A DNA stretch of 64,000 nt from Symbiodinium natans (GCA_905221605.1 CAJNDS010002172.1:37501-101500), one strand, 5' to 3'; numbered from the stretch's first letter, positions 44,131-53,083 are shown. Translations and numbers: made by a program. Notes: generated by a model not told the origin, from the sequence alone.

Positions 44131-44379
44131 TCAGAAGTAGGAGCAGGCGAATCTCCTAATGTGAGTAGTTCAGTTGGCACTGTGTCGGCATCGTCGATAC
44201 GCAACAAGGTGAGAGGCGAGTTAGTGGTGGTGGTGGTAGTAGTAGCATCACGAGCAATCATATGCAGTTGTTGTAGTCGAAGCAGGAGGAGGTGGTAATA
44301 GAAATCGTCATATTCATTTAATAACGCATTAATAGCAGGTATATCTATTGTCAAACATAGTCAACACAAGGACGGTGCG

Positions 44380-44422
44380 CGAAATAGACCCTAAAGGTCT
44401 CGGCCACATATATATATATACA
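44380..44422. repeat. GACCCTAAAGGTC hairpin plus TA repeat, copy 2
   Basis: Near-identical to 7043-7092 (GAAATAGACCCTAAAGGTC, TCGGCCACA, then TATATATA). Here it follows a GTG/GTA microsatellite and precedes a T-run and telomere-like arrays. Confidence 0.65.
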
Positions 44423-44457
44423 TTTTTTGTTTTGTTTTTTTTTTTTGGAGGGGGGGT

Positions 44458-44640
44458 TGGGGTTTAGGGTTTAGGGGGTTTAGGGGGTTTAGGGGGTTTA
44501 GGGGGTTTGGGAGGTTTAGGCGGTTTAGGGGGTTTAGGGGGTTTAGGGGGTTTAGGGGTTTAGGGGCTTGGGTGTAGGGTGTAGGCTTTAGGGTTTAGGG
44601 GTGTTGGAAACGGACTATTTTGCAGGGTTTGGTAGTCACA
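44458..44640. repeat. TTTAGGGG-variant telomere-like array
   Basis: Units of GGTTTAGGGG and longer variants with extra G, so the array is an expansion of a G-rich variant rather than canonical TTTAGGG. Confidence 0.9.
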
Positions 44641-44689
44641 GGTGGTTGGGGATCCAGGGCTTAGGGCCTAGCATCCTCTACTGTCCCTG

Positions 44690-44893
44690 ACCGAGCTACC
44701 CCTATTCAAACATGACCCCTTGTTCAGGGTTTAAAGTGCACGGTTGGGATAGTATTAAAAATCTAAGTTCATCTTCCTTACTGGGCTTAAGTACCCTTAA
44801 AAATGCAAAATGTTACCCGGCTATGACAAAGCTTAAGGTTTTAGGGCTACCGTCCCTTGCCGAACTACCCCTACTCAAACATGACCCCTTGTT
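44690..44893. repeat. Short dispersed repeat (CAAACATGACCCCTTGTT)
   Basis: GAGCTACCCCTATTCAAACA then TGACCCCTTGTTCAGGG recurs at 44863-44897. The following text (GGGATAGTATTAAAAATC, TTAAGTACCCTTAAA) matches 46493-46612, so at least two related copies exist. The first copy contains the word ATTCAAACATGACCCCTTG twice around a core. Confidence 0.6.
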
Positions 44894-45418
44894 TAGGGTT
44901 TAGGGTTTAGGGTTTAGGGTTTAGGGCTTAGGGTTTAGGGTTTAGGGTTTGGGGTCCGCACGCCTTTGTCACCCATGTTGTTCAGATCCAGGCTGAGGAC
45001 GGTGAGGGAATGGCTTTTCTTGAGGATGCCTGGCGGAAAGGATTTGGGTCTCGTAGGCGTTAGAGGCGCTGTAAGGGTGCTTTAGGGCTTGTGGAGTGGT
45101 TTAGGGTTTAGGGTTTAGGGTTTTGGGTTTAGGGTTTAGGGTTTAGGGTTTAGGGTTTAGGGTTTAGGGTTTAGGGTTTAGGGTTTAGGGTTTAGGGTTT
45201 AGGGTTTAGGGTTTAGGGTTTAGGGTTTAGGGTTTAGGGTTTAGGGTTTAGGGTTTAGGGTGCAGAGGTGCAGCACATAGTGAGCTCAGAACATCCGCTG
45301 CGCCCAGCGAAGCTAGAAGGCTACCTTTGCAGACCTTCGTGACCCATCACGCACCCTAAACCCTAAACCCTAAACCCTAAACCCTAAACCCTAAACCCTA
45401 AACCCTGAACCCTAAATC
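44894..45418. repeat. Telomere-like arrays around an LRR exon
   Basis: TTTAGGG arrays at 44894-44955 and 45098-45260 (over 20 perfect units) and a CCCTAAA array at 45352-45418. The orientation switches across only 90 bp of unique DNA (45262-45350), in which I see nothing recognisable. Confidence 0.95.
44962..45029 (-). CDS. Single leucine-rich-repeat exon
   Basis: A minus-strand exon between CCGCCAG|GC and GGC|GTGCGG reads ILKKSHSLTVLSLDLNNMGD then KG, one ribonuclease-inhibitor-type LRR. The donor GT is followed directly by ACCCCAAACCCTAAACCC, so the intron starts in telomere-like repeat. Confidence 0.6.
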
Positions 45419-45508
45419 AAAGGCTTCTCCCTCCGGGAGTCGCTGTAGTAGGCGGCTGCACAAGTCAAGTCCTGGTGAGATGGTGAGGCATGACGCAACA
45501 ATATGTGC

Positions 45509-45623
45509 CTTGAGGGACCGAATGAACCCTAAAAGGGTTTCTGGTTCATATACCTTCATAGGAACAATCGTAGTATAGGGGTGTATGACCCCAATTTTGG
45601 GGGGGTTCATTTTGTCCCCAAGG
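45509..45623. mobile_element. Inverted-repeat element, family G, copy 1 (intronic)
   Basis: A 115-bp element with ends CCTTGAGGGACCGAATGAAC and the inverted GTTCATTTTGTCCCCAAGG. It aligns with 47059-47178 in the opposite orientation, sharing CATATACCT, GTAGTATAGG and TATGACCCC. It sits in what is probably the last intron of the TIR-TPR gene, so it may be an introner. GTG flanks both ends, a possible 3-bp duplication. Confidence 0.65.
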
Positions 45624-45649
45624 TGAAGCAACACCTGCTGGTGAGAAAC

Positions 45650-45996
45650 GTTCCACCGGCTCTCATCGTTCAGCGGGCACCCGACTCTAAGCGACTTGCA
45701 TTGGAGACCACCTCTGCGTAGACTGCATGGTTCACCTCCCCGCAGGCCTCGAACAGGCCCCGAGCTTGGGTATATGCGTCTGCCGCCTGTGCCATGTCCT
45801 CTAGACTCTCCAAGCCCTTGCCAACACGCGCCCAAAGCTTCGCGACAGTCGCAGCATGCGCGCCGGCCGCATGATATATTTGGAGGGCCTCTTTGAAGTA
45901 ATGAACGGCCGCGCACATGTCCTGCATCTGCTCATGAAGCTTACCAATCTCTGAGAGAAGCAGCGCATAGCCCGGGCTGTCTGTGACCCCTATCAC
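45650..45996 (-). CDS. TPR exon of the TIR-TPR gene
   Basis: The exon follows a CAACTAAG|GTG acceptor at 45997 in phase 0. It reads YALLLSEIGKLHEQMQDMCA, AVHYFKEALQIYHAAGAHAA and YTQARGLFEACGEVNHAVYA, i.e. consecutive tetratricopeptide helices with the usual A/Y/L pattern. The frame closes after ASRLESGAR at about 45673; a GT donor just before the stop is possible. TPRs are protein-interaction scaffolds. A short further exon may lie at 45508-45420. Confidence 0.65.
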
Positions 45997-46093
45997 CTTA
46001 GTTGCTGAGTTCCCAGATAGTGTACACTTTCAGTTCTATAGGGGATTATGGTATCCTAAAAAGTGTAAAGTGCTCTTTCAGCTACTAAGTAAC
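45997..46093. mobile_element. Inverted-repeat element forming an intron (family F, copy 1)
   Basis: The 97-nt intron between two TPR exons is almost entirely one inverted-repeat element. On the minus strand it starts GTTACTTAGTAGCTGA and ends TCAGCAACTAAG. The interior carries AAAGTGTACACT-like ends around CCTATAG. It aligns with 46795-46945. Splicing GCA|GTTACT to ACTAAG|GTG restores the TPR frame in phase 0, so the element supplies both splice sites. Confidence 0.7.
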
Positions 46094-46481
46094 TGCGTAC
46101 ACGTGTTGTGAGCTCCTGTAAGCTGCGAGCGCACTCTCGCTGTTCCCGGCTTTTCGGTGTGCTGTGCCCTGGTTCATCAGCAAGTCAGCATAGCCAGGGG
46201 ACTGTTCCAGGCCCATCTCCTTGTATGCTCTTCCCGCCTGCTCATAGAAGTCTAAAGCTTCGCTGAACTTCTCCGCAAATCTGCTCCTGGAGGCCAGGTG
46301 CTTGAGCACACGTGCGTAGTCTTCGTGGCTTGATGAACTGAGGCTCTCGAAGAGGAACCGAGCCTCCTCTAAATACTCCGAGCTCTGAGTGCTGACGTAG
46401 AGGTCAACCAGCAACTGAGCATAGAGCACCGTGTTGGTGCTGTTTAAGGATTCCAGCATGGCCTTCGCCTCCAGGTACTTC
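46094..46481 (-). CDS. TPR exon of the TIR-TPR gene
   Basis: Starts after GAACTAG|G and ends GCA|GTTACT. It encodes KYLEAKAMLESLNSTNTVLY, EYLEEARFLFESLSSSSHED, SEALDFYEQAGRAYKEMG and AGNSESALAAYRSSQHVYA, roughly three TPR helix pairs. It joins the exon at 45996 in phase 0 across the inverted-repeat intron. Its 5' neighbour is the helical exon at about 47020-46955, with a possible additional exon near 46785. Confidence 0.7.
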
Positions 46482-46612
46482 CTAGTTCATGGCTGGGATA
46501 GCATCAAAAACTTAAATGTCCATTCCTTATTCACTTTAAGTACCCTTCAACATGCAAGAAAATGTTACCCCATTCTCTATTCCTTCTTCACTTTAAGTAC
46601 CCTTAAACATAA

Positions 46613-46722
46613 CCCCTAAACCCCTAAACCCCCAAACCCTGAACCCTGAACCCTGAACCCTAAACCCTAAACCCTAAACCCTAAACCCTAAACCCTAAAC
46701 CCTAAACCCTGAACCCCACAAT
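46613..46722. repeat. Telomere-like array (CCCTAAA/CCCTGAA)
   Basis: CCCCTAAA, CCCTGAA and CCCTAAA units in separate small blocks, inside an intron of the TIR-TPR gene. Confidence 0.95.
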
Positions 46723-46794
46723 GACAAAGCTTCTGTCGCGGCCCCTCCCAGTCTTTCCTACGCCGCTGGCGATGGCCAGCGCGGCCTAGGTGTC

Positions 46795-46945
46795 CTTGGT
46801 TGCTGAGTTTCGGGTTTGGGGTTAGGGTTTCGGGTTTCGGGTTTCGGGTTTAGGGACTTCATAAGCCACAAAAAACAGTGTACACTTTCAGGTTCTATAG
46901 GGCATTAGAGTACCCCAAAAAGTGGTAAAGTGTACTCATCAGCTC
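46795..46945. mobile_element. Inverted-repeat element (family F, copy 2) with 9-bp direct repeats
   Basis: The element is flanked on both sides by CTAGGTGTC (46786-46794 and 46946-46954), a perfect 9-bp direct repeat of the length made by MULE-type transposases. The ends CTTGGTTGCTGAG and the inverted form of CATCAGCTC, plus the core AGTGTACACTTTCAG..TTCTATAGGG, match 45997-46093. A TTTCGGGTTT telomere-like block (46806-46855) is lodged between the left end and the core. Confidence 0.75.
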
Positions 46946-46954
46946 CTAGGTGTC

Positions 46955-47025
46955 GAAGACTTGTTGCCATTTCCAGGCTTGGGCCAGGATGCCCTCCTTG
47001 GCCAGCTGCCAGTATCCTCTCAGCA
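46955..47025 (-). CDS. Small helical exon of the TIR-TPR gene
   Basis: Between a GCTACAG|ATT acceptor and a possible CAACAA|GTC donor the minus strand reads IIRVLRGYWQLAKEGILAQA then WKWQQ, a TPR-like or linker helix. It joins the TIR exon in phase 0 if that exon ends TCC|GTAGCA. The acceptor lacks the usual following G. Confidence 0.45.
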
Positions 47026-47058
47026 CGCGGATAATCTGTAGCGGAGTCGATCAACAAG

Positions 47059-47178
47059 CCTTGGGGGGGGGGGGGAAAGGAACCCTGAAGTTTGGGGTCA
47101 TATAAGCCCTATACTACTCTAGCCCCTCTTCAGGTATATGGACCCTAAGCCCTTTTAGGGTTCATTTCGTCCCCAAGG
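47059..47178. mobile_element. Inverted-repeat element, family G, copy 2 (intronic)
   Basis: About 120 bp with ends CCTTGGGGGG and the inverted GTTCATTTCGTCCCCAAGG, homologous to 45509-45623 but inverted. A poly-G run expands the left end. It lies in the intron right after the TIR exon. Confidence 0.65.
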
Positions 47179-48118
47179 AGCCTGCTACGGAGTTGTAGAC
47201 TGCAAGCGGTGCGCACTTGTGATCTGAGCTGATCTTCTCCTCCAGCCAAGTTGCGGCCTGTTCTACCAGCCACTCTCGGATGCGACGCCGGACGCTGGTA
47301 TTGAGAGCAGCAACCTTCAGGGACTGTGCAACATCTGCTGCATCCGGATCTATGCAGTGTAAGATGTTGATCTTGTCATCCTCGACTGTTGCTGAGGCAT
47401 CTTCTATCCTGAGGGACGCAAGTAGAGCATAGACCTCCTGCAGCCCGTTTTGGAAGAAGTTGCTCCGGAAAGATTCCTCTTCGGCGGGAGGCATGATGAC
47501 CGAAAGCTTTTTCTGCTCTTGCATTGCAACACTGAACTCGAAAACGCACCAAACTCTCCGGACGTATTTGGGGTTTTTCCAAGGGCTCATCATCGCCAGG
47601 ATGTGCGACACTCCTGCCACTCTCCTTGCGAAGGTATCCTTGAACTCTCGAAAGGGCACGTGACACCCCAAGGCTTGTGCTTCCCACACACGATGCTGGT
47701 TGACGCAAAGGCAGCACATCCAGATGAACTGGCTCCGAAGATCCAAGTTTCTCAGAAACGAGCAAAGTGCATCTGCAATGTCGCCCACAGAATACGCCCA
47801 GGTATAGGAGAGCATGAACTCTGACTTGCCAGCATCGCCATCTCTTAGCGCGTCAACGTATGCAGCTCCCAATCTCTCATCACGCGGGCAGAGGAGCTGC
47901 TCCCCTTTCTTCCTGATCACATCTGCCTCGATGTCATAGACGGCGGCGGAACGCTCAAAGCCTTTCTCCTTCATCTCTTGCAGGAAATCCGTAGCAAAAT
48001 ATTGGCAGCTGATGCCCCGTAGTAGCCCTCCCAAGGCTCCGGAGTTCGACCCAATGGGGCTGTCATCGGCAGCCGCATGCTTCGGCATGCACCCACAGTA
48101 GGGAGCGAAGCAGTACAT
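47179..48118 (-). CDS. TIR-like N-terminal exon of a TIR-TPR protein
   Basis: The frame starts at an ATG (48118) and runs about 310 codons. A Cys-rich N-terminus (MYCFAPYCGCMPKH) could be lipidated. Residues 101-107 (FMLSYTW) fit the first strand of a TIR or TIR-like fold. 132-143 (IWMCCLCVNQHR) is a second conserved strand, and 186-194 (VRRVWCVFE) matches the TIR W-C-x-x-E block, whose Glu is the catalytic residue in NADase TIRs. A C-terminal helical region ends at AVYNS|, where a GT donor is available. Downstream exons on the same strand encode TPRs, so the product is TIR-TPR, an architecture of signalling or immune-like sensors. A HET-like relative is the alternative. Confidence 0.6.
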
Positions 48119-48904
48119 GGGCAGGGCCTCTCAAAACCCTTGAAAGGTTGAGAGCCTTCGGACGTTCATAGAAAAGCCATCGCTTTCACTCTCTGCTGAA
48201 GAGTTCATAGGGGAGTTTTTGAACCCCTAAACCCCAACCCTAAACCCTAAATTTTGGGAAACCCCCCGTACTTTACCAGCTCCAAGCCCAGTGCAGGCTT
48301 GGAGCTTTCTCTTTGAAGCCTTCACAGAGCCAAGTCCGGTCCTGTTCGTAGGGCCCTAAGGGTTTAGGGTTTAGGGTTTAGGGTTCAGGGTTTAGGGAAT
48401 ACATGGGCCTTAAAGTACCTCCTCAAAAGGGACTTTGGGGCCCGGCCAAGTATATAATAATAAGGTACATGGACCCTTAGGGGTAGTTTTATGTAACCCT
48501 AAACCCTAAACCCTAAACCCCAAATCCCCTACAAAGAAAGGAGTTTACGGGCCCAAGAGGGGCGGCACTGGCGCGCCTGCGATTGCCGCGGTGCCCTCCT
48601 CTGCCAAGTTGTTGTTCCTGAGCCGGGCTTTAGGGTTTAGGGTTTAGGGCTTAGGGTTTAGGGCTTAGGGTTTAGGGTTTAGGGTTTTAGGGTTTAGGGT
48701 TTAGGGTTTTAGGGTTTAGGGCTTAGGGTGTAGAGTTTGGGGTTTAGGGTTTAGGGTTCCTACCAAAGCTGAACCAAGAACAAGGCAATCCTAACGAAGA
48801 GAAGCTGTAAGCAACAACGAGGCAAAAACAAAATGCCGCATCGGAGAAGGTCGCTTGGCTACTCTGGGTAAACACGCAGTTGGTATTCGGGGGCTTGCGA
48901 ACAA
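48119..48904. repeat. Telomere-like mosaic
   Basis: TTTAGGG and CCCTAAA blocks at 48236-48252, 48360-48396, 48500-48522 and 48628-48760, some with extra T (TTTTAGGG) or C (CTTAGGG). Between them lie AAAGGGACTTTGGGGCCCGG-type short palindromic text (48425-48445) and one LRR exon. Confidence 0.9.
48555..48616 (-). CDS. Single leucine-rich-repeat exon
   Basis: After GGCTCAG|G the minus strand reads NNNLAEEGTAAIAGA, the second half of an LRR (N-x-L-x-x-x-G-x-x-A-I). Telomere-like arrays flank it on the right. Confidence 0.5.
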
Positions 48905-48975
48905 AGGGGTACCCTGTTTGGGGATCCCTTTAAGGGGATTCTGTTCTATTAGGGGGTATAAAAAGGGGCACCCCT
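48905..48975. mobile_element. Inverted-repeat element, family E, copy 1
   Basis: AGGGGTACCCTGTTT at one end pairs with AAAAAGGGGCACCCCT at the other. The core GGGATCCCTTTAAGGGGATT and GGGGGTATAAAA recurs at about 61338-61395, where it reads GGGGTCCCTTTAAGGGGATG. Confidence 0.55.
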
Positions 48976-49334
48976 ATCTTGAGAAATGCCCATTTGCACT
49001 TAACAATGACTAGTTAGCAATGAACAGTTTATCGTTCGCCAGTGGCTTCTTTAGATTGGTATTTGGTATTGGGGGTATTGGGGCTCTGCCCCGATGATAG
49101 GAACAGTAGTCATCATACAAGGAAACCTTACCCTAAATCGCGAACCCACGCAAGTTAAAACCCGAAGTTGAGCGCCCCAACCCCGAGACATATCCCTAAA
49201 CCCTAAACCCTAAACCCTATAAACCCTTTTTTTCAGGGTCCCCCTTTTCCTACCTAGGATATCCCAAGGATCCCAAGCGCCAGATGATGGAGAACGCGAT
49301 TTCGGTTACCATTTCGGTTCCTGGTGCGCTGGGA

Positions 49335-49658
49335 CTTCGGGGAAGGGTTGAAGGGTTGAAGGGTTGAAGGGTTGAAGGGTTGAAGGGTTGAAGGGTTGAA
49401 GGGTTGAAGGGTTGAAGGGTTGAAGGGTTGAAGGGTTGAAGGGTTGAAGGGTTGAAGGGTTGAAGGGTTGAAGGGTTGAAGGCTTGAAGGCTTGAAGGGT
49501 TGAAGGGTTGAAGGGTTGAAGGGTTGAAGGGTTGAAGGGTTGAAGGGTTGAAGGGTTGAAGGGTTGAAGGGTTGAAGGGGTGAAGGGGTGAAGGGGTGAA
49601 GGGGTGAAGGGGTGAAGGGGTTGAAGGGTTGAAGGGGTTGAGGGGTTGAGGGTTTAGG
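49335..49658. repeat. GGGTTGAA 8-mer tandem array
   Basis: Nearly 40 units of the 8-mer GGGTTGAA, with blocks of GGCTTGAA and GGGGTGAA. It passes directly into TTTAGGG at 49650-49714. Confidence 0.95.
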
Positions 49659-49866
49659 GTTTAGGGTTTAGGGTTTAGGGTTTAGGGTTTAGGGTTTAGG
49701 GTTTAGGGTTTAGGGATGACAAAGCTGTTATAGCAACAGCTCTTGCCATGTCTGCCTCACGCTCACAAGCAGAGTTTAGGGTTTAGGGTTTAGGGTTTAG
49801 GGTTTAGGGTTTAGGGTTTAGGGTTTAGGGTTTAGGGTTTAGGGTTTAGGGTTTAGGGTTTAGGGT
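49650..49866. repeat. TTTAGGG telomere-like arrays
   Basis: Two perfect TTTAGGG arrays (49650-49714, 49776-49866) separated by 60 bp of unique DNA starting ATGACAAAGCT. Confidence 0.97.
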
Positions 49867-49875
49867 TGAGCTTTT

Positions 49876-50018
49876 GGTAGTTTCATGGTCCCTCAGTATG
49901 GGCCCTTGAAACGGTACCCCTTCTTAACCCCCTCATATACCCTGTACAAATTCAGGGCCCACACGTCAGAACCCTTTAAAGGAGGTTGGGGACCATATTA
50001 AGGGCCCATGAAACTACC
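49876..50018. mobile_element. Inverted-repeat element, family C
   Basis: GGTAGTTTCATGG at the left is inverted as CCATGAAACTACC at the right, enclosing 117 bp. A related half (TTAAGGGACCATGGAACCACC) is at 55462-55482. GGGTTGA words flank both ends. Confidence 0.7.
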
Positions 50019-50097
50019 CTCAGGGTTGAAGGTTTACGTTTAGGGTTCACGGTGCCACAATAGGGAAACCGTATGATTCGCCGCATCTTCATATTCT

Positions 50098-50195
50098 AGA
50101 CCCAAGAGTAACCTAGGAGTAACAAGGGCACCCATTTTGGTTTAGAGGGGCTTATAAGGGAACCCAAACCCGAAAAAAAGTAGGCCCTTATTCCT
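50098..50195. mobile_element. Inverted-repeat element, family D, copy 1
   Basis: Begins AGACCCAAGAGTAACCTAGG and is homologous to 52977-53085; both carry an AAGGG(C/T)ACCC..TTTTGG core, GGGAACCC, and end in TAGGCCCTTATT or ATAAGGGCCTACTCC text. Confidence 0.6.
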
Positions 50196-50232
50196 TCATA
50201 TAGCCGCCTGACAGGGTCGAGTGGAGCTCCAA

Positions 50233-50540
50233 GAAACCCTAAACCCTAAACCCTAAACCCTAAACCCTAAACCCTAGACCCTAAACCCTAAACCCTAAAC
50301 CCTAAACCCTAAACCCTAAACCCTAAACTAAACCCTGAACCCCAAACCCTAAACCCTAAATCCTACCTGTCTCCCCGGTGTCTACGTTGCATGGAAATCA
50401 CGTGAGCATGCGGAGCCCCGTGCTTCAAGCGCAGTGCAAGAAAGCAAGTCTAAAAAATGTGGGGCCTTCTCAGCCTTCTCCCCAAAGTGAACGAATCCCT
50501 AAACCCTAAACCCTAAACCCTAAACCCTACACTCTGTAGT
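50233..50540. repeat. CCCTAAA telomere-like arrays
   Basis: 50233-50365 (over 15 units) and 50495-50530, separated by about 130 bp of unique DNA in which no exon was recognised. Confidence 0.95.
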
Positions 50541-50549
50541 AGAAAGCAA

Positions 50550-50612
50550 TCACCCCGAATCCGCCTCTTCAACGCGTCGGCCAGGGACAAAGCGCCGGAA
50601 GCGCCGATCCTT
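50550..50612 (-). CDS. Single leucine-rich-repeat exon
   Basis: After CACAAG|G the minus strand reads IGASGALSLADALKRR, the G-A-x-x-L-A-x-A-L half of an LRR. CCCTAAA arrays lie just beyond it on the left. Confidence 0.5.
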   Translation of the reverse strand, partial: KDRRFRRFVPGRRVEEADSG

Positions 50613-50624
50613 GTGAGTTTGGCG

Positions 50625-50910
50625 GGTTCAGGGTTTAGGGTTTAGGGGTTAGCGTTTGGGGTTTAGGGTTTAGGGGTTTAGGGGTTTAGGGGTGCAGGGG
50701 TTCAGGGGTTTAGGGTTTAGGGTTTCGGGTTTTGGGGTCTAGGGGTTTAGGGGTTCAGGGGGTTCAGAGGGGTTCAGAGGGGTTCAGAGGGGTTCAGGGG
50801 TTCAGGGGTTCAGGGGTTCAGGGGTTCAGGGGTTCAGGGGTTCAGGGGTTCAGGGGTTCAGGGGTTCAGGGGTTCAGGGGTTCAGGGGTTCAGGGTTCAA
50901 TGCAAGGTTC
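50625..50910. repeat. GGGGTTCA 8-mer array and telomere variants
   Basis: TTTAGGG and TTTAGGGG units give way to about 20 units of GGGGTTCA (50755-50900), some with an extra GAG. Confidence 0.95.
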
Positions 50911-51047
50911 AGGCTTAGGGCAGGGTTCAAGGTCTGGGCGTGTATTGTTCAGGCTTTTAGGTCTGGGGATCAGGGTTTGGGAGGTCAGGGCAGGGGCAGA
51001 CTGGGACTCTAGGTTTCTTTTGGACGGAATGGCGCTCCGATTATTTG

Positions 51048-51170
51048 CTTAAGAACCCCCAAGCAAATAAAAGATAAGAATCCCTAAATTTCCCTTATAA
51101 GGAAGAATATGCTTTATTCATTTTATTTATTTATTTATTTGTTATTATTTTTGGGGGGGGGGTTCTTAAG
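51048..51170. mobile_element. Inverted-repeat element, family H
   Basis: CTTAAGAACCCCC (51048-51060) is perfectly inverted as GGGGGTTCTTAAG (51158-51170) around an AT-rich core with an ATTT tetramer run. Confidence 0.65.
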
Positions 51171-51257
51171 TAATTTGTAGTTCCCTGAATCCACAGGTGC
51201 CTACAAGGGGTCTATGCAATGCAACCGGGGCGAGGGGAGGGGGGAGGGGGGAGCCAC

Positions 51258-51957
51258 CCTCAATCCTAAAGCCTAAACCCTAAACCCTAAACCTTAAACC
51301 CTAAACCCTAAGCCCTGAACCCTAAACCCTACCAATTTGCAGGGAGCCCTGCACCCGCCCCAACCCCCAAAATGCTAAACCCGGTTCCAGGTTCAAGGCC
51401 TGCAAAGGCTCTATCCTAAGGAGCCCAAAACCCAAAACCCAAAACCCAAAACCCTAAACCCTAAACCCTAAAGCCCAAACCCTAAACCCTGAACCCTAAT
51501 CCCTAAACCCTAAACCCTAAACCCTAAACCCTAAACGTGCCCAGGAGCCGGTTATTGCCCACATCCAGGTGGGTCAACGACTCGTTCTGGCACAAGGCGT
51601 CAGCCAAGGCCTCCGCTCCTCAAAGGTGCGCATGGTCTGGGGCTGGACCCAAGAGTAGCCTAGTTTAGGGTTTAGGGTTTAGGGTTTAGGGGTTAGGATT
51701 TAGGGTTTAGGGTTTAGGGTTTAGGGTTTAGGGCTTAGGGTTTAGGGTTTCAGGGTTTAGGGTCTAGGGTTTAGGGTTTAGGGTGTAGGGGATCATGGTC
51801 ATGGGGCTCTTGACTCGTGACTCGTTTCGACGTCGTGGAGACGACACCGTCGACTGCGCGTGCGCACACGATGCGGTTTGAGCTGGCAACGGCACATTGT
51901 CACCCGTGGTAGCCAGCCACCCTAAACCCTAAACCCTATAAACCCTAAACCCTAAAC
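51258..51957. repeat. Telomere-like mosaic with orientation switches
   Basis: CCCTAAA at 51258-51330 and 51425-51535, TTTAGGG at 51660-51790, CCCTAAA at 51920-51957. One LRR exon lies between. 51795-51905 is unique DNA with no recognised feature. Confidence 0.93.
51543..51620 (-). CDS. Single leucine-rich-repeat exon
   Basis: After TTTGAG|GA the minus strand reads AEALADALCQNESLTHLDVG then NNRLLG, a textbook 28-residue ribonuclease-inhibitor-type LRR (A-L-x-x-N-x-x-L-x-x-L-D-x-x-x-N-x-L). It passes directly into CCCTAAA repeats at its 3' side. This is the clearest of the LRR islands. Confidence 0.7.
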
Positions 51958-52067
51958 CATGGAGCCGGAGGCTTCCTAAAGGCCACTGGCTTGTGGCCTT
52001 GAGGCCTGGGCTGAAGCTGGACCACTGGCGCGCTGGGTGGTTGGCGTCTCGAACCCGGCGTTCGTAC

Positions 52068-52430
52068 TTTAGGGTTTAGGGTTTAGGGCTTAGGGTTTAG
52101 GGTTTAGGGTTTAGGGTTTAAGGTTTAGGGTTTAGGGTTTAGGGTTTAGGGTTTAGGGTTTAGGGTTTAGGGTTTAGGGTTTAGGGTTTAGGGGTCATGC
52201 TTCCGACAGCACTCGGCTTGTTCTGCCTTATGGCCCTGTTTTGGGCAAAGCCAGAGCCCTCCTGGGTTTGGAGCTTAGGTTTAGGGTTTAGGGTTTAGGG
52301 TTTAGGGTTTAGGGTTTAGGGTTTAGGGTTTAGGGTTTAGGGTTTGGGGTTTGGGGTTTGGGGTTTGGGGTTTGGGGTTTGGGGTTTGGGGTTTGGGGTT
52401 TGGGGTTTGGGGTCTAGGGTTTAGGGCTTA
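52068..52430. repeat. TTTAGGG arrays changing to TTTGGGG
   Basis: 52068-52195 is TTTAGGG. 52270-52345 is TTTAGGG and then turns sharply into 10-12 perfect TTTGGGG units (52345-52412). Clean blocks of one variant indicate local tandem amplification. Confidence 0.97.
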
Positions 52431-52516
52431 GAGTTAATCTTCTCGAAGGCTCGTCAGGTTTTGGCTAGTTGATCCTAGAGGATGAAGTCATTGTTTCATG
52501 AGGCCGTAGGTCACAC

Positions 52517-52899
52517 TCAGCCTTCAGTCTGGCTTTTCTGAACATATCCCAACGGAATCAGGACCGTCAGCAGCACCGTCACCAGGCTCGTTGTCGCCAT
52601 GCCGTTGCCAGCCAAGGTACGAACTTGGGACTTGGACAAACCTGCCAGGTCCAGCTTCTTGCACTTGAAGCCGTGCACAGCTAGGCCAATCTCGGGCTGC
52701 ACATGCTGCTCCTTTTCGAAGTCAAAGAGCTCGGTGCTTGTGCAGAAAGTCAGCGCTCGTCCATCCAGGTTCACGTCCGCACGGCCGGCAGACTGAGATA
52801 CATTTCCGAGAACTGCTTTCGCAGGGTCATCTCGGGAAGCCAGGGCATGCCGGGCAACCTCAGCGTAGACGTCCAACTGAGCCGCTTGCCAAGCAGCGC
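52517..52899 (-). CDS. C5 cytosine DNA methyltransferase, C-terminal exon
   Basis: The exon begins after an intron ending CCCTAAACCTGCAG|GC and runs to a TGA at 52517, about 127 codons. AWQAAQLDVYAEVARHALAS is followed by GRADVNLDGRALTFCTSTEL and the end block LAGLSKSQVRTLAGNGMATT then SLVTVLLTVL. R-x-L-x-GNGM is motif X, where the Asn-Gly-Met packs against the AdoMet site; the preceding part would be target-recognition domain and motif IX. The catalytic exon of such an enzyme is at 61498-61905 on the same strand. The intron on the 5' side begins in telomere-like repeat. C5 methyltransferases in dinoflagellates are often carried by retrotransposons, so this could be a mobile remnant. Confidence 0.55.
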
Positions 52900-52978
52900 C
52901 TGCAGGTTTAGGGTTTAGGGCTTGGGTTCCGGCAGAGGGTTTGGGTTTCAGGCTTGCCCTTCAAGCCCAAGAACACTA

Positions 52979-53083
52979 GACCCAGGAGTAACCTAGGAAT
53001 AGAAAGGGTACCCTTTTTGGCTTTAAGGGGATTAGAAGGGAACCCCAACCCTAACAGAAGGAAATAAGGGCCTACTCCGGGTC
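52979..53083. mobile_element. Inverted-repeat element, family D, copy 2
   Basis: GACCCAGGAGTA at the left pairs with TACTCCGGGTC at the right. The interior aligns with 50098-50195. A third, partial copy (ATAAGGGCCTACTCTTGGTC) is at 57365-57390. Confidence 0.65.

Noticed and set aside
50130-50150. CCCATTTTGGTTTAG and ACCCTTTTTGGCTTTAAG as spliced-leader relics
   Set aside because: Both are corresponding positions of inverted-repeat family D, so the resemblance is part of that element and not of a leader.
50732-51052. Plus-strand frame rich in GVQGFRGS
   Set aside because: It is the translation of GGGGTTCA and GGGTTTAGG units, not a protein.
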